The notes beneath the pieces were generated by a model. It was given only the letters and a program-made list of their open reading frames with translations, ran no database searches and was not told the DNA's origin. This document shows, one piece after another, positions 56,057 through 64,000 of a stretch of DNA of 64,000 nt. The DNA lies in NCBI RefSeq assembly GCF_002878395.1, contig NC_061120.1:119600585-119664584 (forward strand), written 5' to 3'. The stretch is from Capsicum annuum. Taxonomy: Eukaryota > Streptophyta > Magnoliopsida > Solanales > Solanaceae. The position numbers and the translations under genes were made by a program. Position 1 is the stretch's first letter. Each line of letters opens with the position of its first letter.

Positions 56057-58848
56057 TTTAACGCCTTGAATCTGGTACCCAGAATGCTACACGGTGCTCA
56101 TGATCGTAAAGGACCACAACCTAACCCATGAGTGTTATATGTAACTGAGCACTGAAAAATATACTGTAAATATGTAGAATATAAGTTGTAAGGCCATATA
56201 GTTCCAATTTGAACTAATACTGAATATGAAATAATGTCTGTAATGGGGTATAATAATACCTAAAAGTAAAATAAACTGTCTGAAACATGTTGTAGTCTTA
56301 GAGCCTCTAAACTATCTGAAATATATAGACTTAATGGGACATGTACCTAACTAACTCTTAAATATTGAAATAATAAAGTAATAAGTTAATTATGCTATCC
56401 TCAAATGATGAGGACTCACTGCTAGTCTGGCTTCTCAACATTTTATCTACTAAGGATGCTTAGGATCTTTTATTTCTAAACCAATGGTATAAAACACCAT
56501 AACACAAATACGTCAGTACGATTGAATATACTGGTATACATGCTATATAAGGTGAATACAAGGCTTCACATGTATATACAATAATAACTGACCAATGATA
56601 TGAACATTAACATATGAGAAATACATGAATGAATACATGAACTGGGGATGGGATTGTGACAATAATAAATACTGTTGTACAGATATCTGGGTTTACTAGT
56701 ACTGGGATACTGAATAACTTAGTCTATTGTTGATATGAATTACGGAGTTTATAGGTAACTGATATCTGAGGTTACTGATACTATATTACTGATAACTGAT
56801 AACTGAGTATACTAATATTGAAAAACTATTTGAGTTCTTTACTGAACTGGATGACTATATCTGACAATCTTGATTATGATAGAAATAGTAGAGTTCCATA
56901 ATAAGCTGAGCGATTGTATCAGATAGTCCTGATATCTATAGAAATGAACTAAGTTTTGTTACTGAGACTAAATCTAAAACTGAGACTATAGGATGTAATC
57001 ATCTAACCGACATGCCCTGAATCTAAACTATTCGGGTCCAACCTGTTACCCTAGCTGGAAGGGTGTCATTACCGTTCCATAGGTAAAGACAAGATGTGAG
57101 TAAAACCTCTCTGGCAGGGATCTCTTCCATCATCCACTCCTAGTAGAAAAACTCAAATAAGGTGTATAGTCCCTAAACTTGTAGGGGTACATCTCTACCT
57201 ATGCTAGTTACGTAGTGATGGAATGCAAGGATTTCTTCTAAGGATCATACCCTCTACTAACTGACAGGTGAGACCTCTTCATTTGGTTAACTTAGTGCTG
57301 AATCCTACTCTCAAATGAAAAGACACTGATCTAATTTAACTGAACTGAACTATTACTGATCGTATTGTACACCTGATTTGAACTGGGTTCACTAAATTAC
57401 GCTGACTAATAAAATACTACTGAGATCTAATAACTGACTGTGATTGTTAAGATTATGAAGGTTACAAAGATTACTAATATTACTAAGATCACTGAGGTTA
57501 TTGAGATTACTGATGTTACTAGTTGGACTAGACTGATACAGAATTCCCTGAATTTTCCTGAGTCATGAAATTGACTGAATTCTAATGATCATGCCTTGTC
57601 TGAGAGTATCGTGAAAACTAATACTTGCTCTAGGCACACTGCTAAATTGTCGGGTACAAGTACCCCAGGACTCAATAGCATGAAACTAACAAGACTTGAC
57701 AGTTCTTGAACATGTGACCAATATCAACAATTCATCATACAATAAGTTGGGGATTTCATGAAGCACATGGTTAGTATAATGTTGTACATGGATAGGAATG
57801 CATATAATCTTGTTATAATTTCGTACTCTAACATCATGAGCATTCCAACGAACATCTACAAAGCGCATCAATAGCATGGGAGTTATTTAAACATAAGGGT
57901 AAAATATGTATTTATCATTTGGCTCACAATTAAGCTATAATGCATAATTTTTATTCTCTTAGGCATTTTATCAAACACCATACATGCACCACTTAGGTCA
58001 TTGACATAATCATCAATTAAAACACCATAACTAACTAAGTTCATAGTTTTCAACTTGCATACTAACATAGTGTCATAAAATAAATAAAGAATTGAAACTT
58101 AGGATTCGTAAAGTAACAACCATATTAACATAATCAATCCATAACATCAATATCAAAATTCATAGTTTAAAACATGATTCTTGGGCTTCATGGATGAAAG
58201 GAATCCATGATTGAATACTATACATACTTTAATTCTTGATTACATGAAGATTGATAGAGAGATTCTTGAATTTGAGTATTGAATTTGAATCTTCAATGGA
58301 AAAACCTACATTGTTATTGAGATAAAATTGAGAGAGACATCATATTTTTATTGAATTTGGGCTATATACCATGTTTTAAACTTATTTAGAGTTGGGAAAT
58401 TAACCCTTTTTCCCTTAAAAATACAGATATTTAATGACTGAAACTAGGCATTAACATTATTATAGAAACGGTGCATAGATGACATCGACATGATGGTCGA
58501 CATGTTGCACCATCATCACGTTGAGTCTTAGTACATTGACCCTGGCAACCTGCAACATTATAAACCAATGTGACTGGCAACGCGATGCACCAAGATCGCA
58601 TTGGTCCACAATTTTGGGCTTCCAAATGTGGTCTAAACGAGCTTTAAAAAATCCAAAACTTGTTCAGGAATGCCTATTGACCTTCTTGGTCATGAATTAT
58701 TAGGAATAAGGACCATTAAAGGATATTAAAGTCACGAAATGAGACTGCAAACTTTTGAAGGATAAAATAAATTATGAAAACTTAGCTAGAATCCTCTTAA
58801 CAAGAGTAAATGGACAGAATCAATCTTAGGATTTTACGGGGTCATACA
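56057..58848 (-). repeat. J4 5' LTR
   Basis: It starts TTTAACGCC (for TGTAACGCC) and ends GGGGTCATACA. The TATA word seen in the partner is changed here (CTAAATAAGT). No gene is seen; the PPR-like open frame near 57883-58068 is LTR sequence. Confidence 0.87.
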
Positions 58849-59090
58849 ATATCATTTCATAGAATGGTATTCATATAAATCCTCATAGGACTAATATAGT
58901 AAAGCATAGGCCTAGACCCATCACTCCATTCGATATCTGAAGCTTTTTAGGTTTGGGTGGGTACTATAGAATATTTGTTAAAGGGTTCTCCTTTATATTC
59001 ATACCATTGACTAAGTTGATCCAAAAAATGAGGTTTGTATGGTCAGATAAGTGTGAGAAGAGTTTTTGAGAGTTGAAATATACATTGACT
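58849..59090 (+). pseudogene. G4 reverse transcriptase, thumb
   Basis: The frame resumes after J4: IS-NGIHINPHRTN, then RPRPITPFDI-SFLGLGGYY and RIFVKGFS. This continues LGHV at 49605. The link PLTKLIQKMRFVWSDKCEKS leads into RNase H. Confidence 0.9.
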
Positions 59091-59640
59091 TTGGAACCAG
59101 TGTTAGCCTTACTAGAAGTGTTAGATAGATTTGTAGTGTATTATGATGCTTCCACAGTTGGATTAGGTTTTGTGTTGATTCAAAATGGGAAAGTGATAGC
59201 TTATGCCTCTTGGTAACTTAAGGATCACAAAAATAATTACCAAACTCACCATTTGGAGTTAGATGTTGTGATTTTGCTTTGAAAATTTGGAGGAACTACC
59301 TTTATGATGTGCATGTTGATGATTTCACTGGCCATCAGAGTCTTCAGTACATACTTTGAAAAAAAAGCCTAATCTTCATAAGAGAATGTGGTTGGAGTAG
59401 TTAAAATATTATGAAATATATCTTCTCTATCATCCAGGCAAGGTGAACATTGTGGAATACACATTAAGTAGAGTATCCATAGGTAGTGTGTCTCGTGTGA
59501 AATACAAAGAAAGAGAGTTGGCTAAAGAAATGCATAATTGTCTTATTTTAGAATATGTTTGCTTGATAGTGATGATGGGGGAGTAGTCTTTCAGAACAAG
59601 TTGGAATCATCTTTGGTATTGGGAGTGAAGGATAAATAGA
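59091..59640 (+). pseudogene. G4 RNase H domain
   Basis: The plus strand reads FVVYYDASTVGLGFVLIQNG, keeping the first catalytic Asp. Then come KVIAYAS-LKDHKNNYQTHH, LELDVVILL and, frame-shifted, a FTGHQSLQYIL-like segment near 59320-59360. A HPGKVNIVEY-like link leads to IN. Several stops. Confidence 0.85.
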
Positions 59641-60850
59641 GAAATGATCCCACAGTTAGCTAGATATTGGAGGCATTTCATTAGTAGAAGGATGAGGTTT
59701 TCTCCCAAGGGAGAGATAGTGTACTTAGCTATCAATGTAGACTTTATGCTTCAAATATTGATGGTTTGAGGGAAAGGATATTAGACGAGGTTCAAAGTTC
59801 AAGGTATTTCATTCATCAAGGCGCTACTAAGATATACCATGACTTATGAGAATTTTAATAGTGGAATGGTATTAAGAAGGACATAGATGAGTTTTTAACA
59901 AAGTATCCTAATTATCAGCAAGTTAAGGTTTAACACCAAACACTGGGTGGTACATTTCCAGAGATTATTAGTGTGAAGTAGTTAATAAGGATTTTATCAT
60001 AGGTTTGCCTTATACAAGATGTCAACATAATTAAATTTTGTTCACAGTAGATCGAATGACTAATTCAACTCACTTTCTAACATCAAATGCCATAGAGGAT
60101 TATGCGAAAATATATGTTTGCAATTTAGAAAAATATTATGGGATAACCTTATACATTATTTCAAATAGAGGCACGTAGTTCACATCACAGTTTTAGCGGT
60201 TTTTCTAGAAGGGCCTTGGTACAAAGGGTAAGCTTAGTACTGCTTTCCATCATTAGACTGATGGTAATGCTAAATGCATAATTCAGTCATTAGAATACAT
60301 GATAAGGGCATGTGTTTTATACTTTAAAGAAAGTTGGAATGACCATCTACCTTTGATTGAGTTTTCTTAAAATAAATATTATTATGGTAGCATTCATATG
60401 GCTCCATTTGAAGGTTTATATAGGCATAGGTGTAGGTCACCTATAGATTGGTTTAAGGTTTGTTAAGAGGATTTTATTTGTCCAAATTCTATTCATGAAG
60501 CTAATGAAAAGGTTTAGTTCATTCCCATAAAATAGAAAACTACTTAGAGATGTCAAAAATTATATATTGATGTAAGAAGGAGAGAGCTAAAGTTTGAAAT
60601 GGGTGATTGGGTATTCTTGAAGGTGCAGACTATGAAGGGAATTATGATATTTAGAAAAAGGGAAAGCTGACTCCCTAATTTGTTGGTCCCTAAAAGATAG
60701 TGAAGCGTGTAGGAGAGGTTGCTTACAAACCAAATCTTCTGTTAGAGTTAGCTGCACTTCACCATGTGTTCTATGTTTTAATGCTTAAGAAGTGTATTGT
60801 AAACTTGTCCTCAGTAGTTCCCCTGCAGAGCATTGGTGTAAATATAACTC
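59641..60850 (+). pseudogene. G4 integrase (two of three acidic residues replaced)
   Basis: Zinc finger region near 59818-59935: YHDL-EF and WNGIKKDIDEFLTKYPNYQQ; the second Cys pair reads YPNY, so both Cys are Tyr. Core: FTVDRMTNSTHFL keeps the first Asp. IISNRGT-FTSQF has Asn for the second Asp. STAFHH-TDGNAKCIIQSLEY has Lys where Glu is expected. C-terminal words are APFEGLYRHRCRSPIDWF and LTP-FVGP. Inactive. Confidence 0.88.
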
Positions 60851-61010
60851 GTTATATAACGAGATTCCTGTAGGGATACTCAATAGGCAGGTCTGAAGGT
60901 TAATGAATAAGGAAGTAGCATCGATAAAAGTTCTTTGGTGAAACCAATTAGTTTAAGGGGATACTTGAAAAGCTAAACCAAACATAATTACCAAGTAACC
61001 TTATCTCTTT
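60851..61010 (+). pseudogene. G4 chromodomain
   Basis: The plus strand gives ILNRQV-RLMNKEVASIKVLW and NQLV, then GDT-KAKPNIITKYPYLF (60875-61000). It matches the chromodomain of G3 in the same place, after IN. Confidence 0.8.
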
Positions 61011-61238
61011 TCCTCTTATTCAGTTCTTACCTAAGGTATAGTGTTATTTCTAGCAAATTCTTTCTCTTTAAGTCCATTTAGGTGATCCTGTATTCTATTT
61101 TATGTTGTGAGAAATTAAACCCTTGTAGTAGTGGTAAACATTATTTTAAATTTAGTGTGTAAGTTTTGATTCTTGTCAAATACCAATCCTAGATGAATCA
61201 CATTCAATGATGAATATTTACAACGAGTAGATATCATA

Positions 61239-63411
61239 TGTAGAAGAAACACCCTGGGTTTTGGTCCTAGAAAATTTCTTAAGTCTTCTGCTTTCTGTTC
61301 ATTATATGACTATCCATACTAGTCGTATGATGAGGGTATAGGTCATGTGACCTATCTCATATATTGTCCAATATGTAGAGGGAGATTTTCTATTTTGGGT
61401 ATGAGTTAGTGGTGGTAATTCATACATTAAGGGTATGAGTGGTATAGACCAATTTGTATGTTACTCAGTGTCCAACCTCCTGTGATTCTATCTTTGATAC
61501 GATTTAGGGGTACTAGTGTTATAGTATGGATACGACTTTGGTAATGGGAGTCATTTGATGGATAGTGATGATTTCCAACCTTTTGATCACGGTATGAGTT
61601 GAGGGTAACACTCTTATGATGTGGGTATGAGTGAAGGGCTTAAACTATACCTACCAGCAATGATTTTTTAAGCTTAAGTTGGGCGTATTTTAGACAATTC
61701 TCCTCTTAACTTCATTGGACCCCACATCTTAAAACACTTCAGGGACTTCGTTTACCCTAGTATTCTCATTCAAATATACTTTAAACACTCTCAAATTTGT
61801 CTCAAGGCCCTTGGTTAAAGAATGGCTAGGGTTTCTTCAATACAAATAATTTGAGGCTTACAAGGTTGGTCTCTCTACATCTTTTTTGGTATATAAGGTA
61901 TGTTACTCCTCCCTCACTATTAGTTTAACTAAATTATGTTTTAAATAATGGTTTTCATGGCATTATTTAGGGTTATGTTGGTTTTGAAATATAGGTTAGG
62001 GGTTTTGGTTTCTAATGGTTGGGTATGTTTTCTCATGTTTTATTTATGGGTTTAGTTTTATAGTATTGGTTTTAACATGTGGTTGAATGGAATTGTAAAT
62101 TCATTCATGGTTTTGGTTTTAGAAACTATATGTCCTCAACATGTTTGATAAAATAACTATGAGAATGGTTTTGTCACCTAGTTTGACTTTTACTTAAAAT
62201 AATGCATTGCATAGTATGGTTATTGAACATAAATTGGTTAGGTTAGTTTTAACTGATTTTTCAAAGGCCTTAGTGGCTATGGTTTTAGTTTAATTGGATA
62301 TCTTGTGGGTTATATGTGAATCCCCTATGTGCTGGCTAATGACATTGCTTGAAAGTTATAGTCGGTATAACGATACCAATTCATAATTCTTTTTTAATTA
62401 ACTCTTGGAATTGGTGGTTTTATTATGTTCTAAAGTTTTTAGTTAGGAAATAATGGGGGGGGGGGATGATAGCTAACCGTGAAGGTGTGAGTCCGATGGA
62501 CTAACACTGGAAACTCATGTTTTTTGATATGAGGGTTGGTCATTATGGCCATATACTGGTGGGATACACAAACATCCCCTATGTTATACTTGTACTTATG
62601 TATCATTGTGGGAGAAGGGTACACAAGAATCCTCGGCTTCTATGATATCTTTGGTTCATGTGGCTACACGCACTGGTGGCCATCCAGGGGGGAACACTTG
62701 ACCCATGTAGCTCGTGTGTGGTTTTAGGACGTTTAAGCTACACATCCTAGGTTAATATTTTAAATGCATGCTTAATCCAGTGCACTTTCCTGGCATGAAA
62801 TATATATATTAATATATATACATATATATATATTTATGAATTTGATTGAACTTGATTGCTTACTTGGTTTGAAATATTGGTGTTATTTTATCCTTATTCT
62901 TGAGTACATTTTACATTTAACCCGTTAACCCCTCTTCGAGTATTATATCCCCGTGTGCTGAAGGAACTGACCATACTACTCATCCTGCTCAGTGACTTAG
63001 ACTCGGGGACAACTTTGTGTCAAATTGAAGAGGTGAGATTCCTTACTCTGGAAGACTCCATCGCATGTTATGTACTTCTCTGCATTTGTAATTTCTTTGA
63101 CTTTGGTTTTTGATAATGGCCAGGAGAATATCCTGATCGGATATTGTTTGAATTTCAGTTAGATGCTTTGTGAGACTACTTTGGTTTGGCATCGGTAGTG
63201 ACTGTATTAGTGTCAGACTTGTTATTAGTATTGGTATTGGGGTTTATATGGTTTGAATGTATTTGATTTATGATTGTTTATTTTTGTTATATGTACAAAA
63301 TTCTTCTATAATAGGGTACTGAGCGGTTACAGTTGGGCATTGGGGATGGTCTCTAGTCTCGATTGGGCTTGAGGCACCTGACATGACTAGGACCTATTTC
63401 GAGTCACATCA
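61239..63411 (+). repeat. LTR shared by G4 (3' LTR) and G5 (5' LTR)
   Basis: The start TGTAGAAGAAACACCCTGGG follows the G4 pol end. The end CACATCA is followed after two bases by a PBS. It aligns with the G3 and G2 LTRs. It contains an 11-base G run (62455-62465) and TA runs (62800-62835). No gene is seen; open frames of 60 codons around 62439-62727 are chance. Confidence 0.85.
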
Positions 63412-63413
63412 GA

Positions 63414-63675
63414 TTTGTATTAGAGCCCTATGTTCATGGTTACTTGGGAGTCCACAAAGTTGTGTTGGGTAGAGTTTTTTTAAGGGTGTGTAGTGCGCAA
63501 CACTCATAAGAGAGAGCCTATAAGACATTTAGGAATGTTTCTCTTTCTTGTGTTTTCTTTTCAAGCTAATAAGTCTATGTCCTGAATACTTCTCTAATTC
63601 CCATGTGTTTTCTTTTTAGATCCTGCCAAGACAATCTGACGCTCACAAAAATTCCTATATCCCAACAATAGACAA
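63414..63675 (+). other. G5 primer binding site and leader hairpin
   Basis: The PBS TTTGTATTAGAGCCCT (63414-63429) is two changes from the TTGGTATCAGAGCC pattern. The hairpin ACATTTAGGAATGT (63525-63538) lies in the leader, as in G3. Confidence 0.85.
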
Positions 63676-64000
63676 TATGGGACACGCTTTACTTGTGGGA
63701 TCCATACCCAGGCTAGGGGGTTCAGTTCCTGATTTTCCTCCTAGATTTCCACTGGTTCCTTCTATTCTATCATAAACACCTCATACTGAAGTAACAAATA
63801 TTGAGTTTTCCCAGTATATTCACATATTATAACAGTTAGTAGCTCCTCAATATGAGCGTAGTATTCCTATTACTCTATGTTATGAGGCCACAAGGGTTTG
63901 CTAATTAATGAGGTTGAACCCTCCAGGCTTTACGGGTTATAAGAAATAGGTGGACCCTCAATATTTTATAAATAAATGGAAAATATTTTCCAAGGTATGA
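63676..64000 (+). pseudogene. G5 gag, N-terminal part
   Basis: It starts at the ATG near 63676 (MGHALLVGSIPRLGGSVPDF) and includes EFSQYIHIL. The start of the capsid reads MRLNPPGFTGYKK-VDPQYF (63910-63970). It parallels G3 gag from 30158. At least four stops are present. It runs off the window end. Confidence 0.82.

Larger units (their letters stand above)
49606..58848 (-). mobile_element. J4: gag-bearing, pol-less derivative of the J family in G4 RT
   Basis: LTRs lie at 49606-52390 and 56057-58848, with a near-perfect TSD. On the minus strand the internal region (52391-56056) holds leader, gag and a PR stump. About 2 kb of non-coding sequence follows, then the 3' untranslated segment and PPT. 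RT, RH and IN are absent. The gag still has CFGCGKSGHKVRDY and long open stretches, so this is a gag-only type of non-autonomous element that depended on a J1-like pol. LTRs are about 80-85 percent alike by eye. Confidence 0.9.
26411..63411 (+). mobile_element. G4: chromovirus split by G3 and J4
   Basis: Reassembled along the plus strand, G4 consists of an LTR fragment (26411-26797), gag C-terminal part (26798-27245), PR (27246-27515 and 48527-48890), RT (48891-49605 and 58849-59090), RH, IN, chromodomain and 3' LTR (61239-63411). The frame resumes across both nested insertions with 5-bp TSDs. The 5' end is damaged: an inner LTR piece is joined directly to mid-gag, so the PBS, leader and gag N-terminus are lost. 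The 3' LTR is shared with G5. Confidence 0.85.
61239..64000 (+). mobile_element. G5: gypsy element, 5' part, running off the window
   Basis: It consists of the shared LTR, PBS, leader with hairpin, and the beginning of gag. It is in the same orientation and family as G3 and G4. It has no LTR of its own between G4 and its PBS, so the pair G4-G5 has the LTR-pol-LTR-gag arrangement that recombination between neighbouring copies leaves behind. Confidence 0.8.

Overview
The window looks like plant nuclear heterochromatin made of nested long-terminal-repeat (LTR) retrotransposons. I found no host protein-coding gene, tRNA or rRNA. Every reading frame with recognisable protein similarity is a broken gag, protease (PR), reverse transcriptase (RT), RNase H (RH) or integrase (IN) of a Ty3/gypsy element. 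Most carry a C-terminal chromodomain and very long LTRs (2.2-3.6 kb), as in Tekay/Del-like chromoviruses. The family style suggests a eudicot, probably Solanaceae (LTRs with repeated GGTCCGTCG/GGTCCATCG words); that is recollection, not a search. All primer binding sites (PBS) match initiator-Met tRNA (TGGTATCA-type).

Layout, with labels used below. 1-7799 (-): G1, a gypsy element whose gag is split by N1 (2670-5436, -), a 2.8-kb non-coding LTR element with a perfect 5-bp target-site duplication (TSD). 7800-25082 (-): G2, a gypsy element with a collapsed left end, interrupted in RT by J1 (10094-19835, -), which has both LTRs and all coding domains. 25083-26410 (-): a Tat/Athila-like gag relic, T1. 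26411-63411 (+): G4, a 5'-damaged chromovirus. G4 is split in PR by G3 (27516-48526, +) and in RT by J4 (49606-58848, -). G3 itself carries a solo LTR, J2, in RT (32617-35414, +) and J3 (39937-48448, -) in its 3' LTR. 61239-63411 is one LTR that serves as the 3' LTR of G4 and the 5' LTR of G5 (PBS and gag to the window end).

Insertion order follows from nesting: G4 before G3 and J4; G3 before J2 and J3; G2 before J1; G1 before N1. J1-J4 form one family (LTR ends TGTAAyrCC...GGTATTACA on the + strand for J1, J3 and J4). J1 has all domains, J2 is a solo LTR, J4 keeps gag plus a PR stump, and J3 keeps no coding sequence. J3 and J4 therefore look like trans-mobilised derivatives that kept the LTRs, PBS, polypurine tract (PPT) and a 3' untranslated segment. 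Nothing here can be active: every coding region has stops and frameshifts, and in several the catalytic residues are replaced.

No unknown biochemical system is evident. The least expected signals are cis-elements: a pair of about 17-bp palindromes in the 3' untranslated segment of J1, J3 and J4; a duplicated LTR-end/PPT junction in J3 with a counterpart in J4; a conserved leader hairpin in G2, G3 and G5; a short, unusually similar LTR block shared by 26411-26776 and 39043-39400; and two independent insertions about 15 bp apart in homologous RT positions. Domain boundaries are approximate because frames are broken; LTR and TSD boundaries were read directly from the bases.
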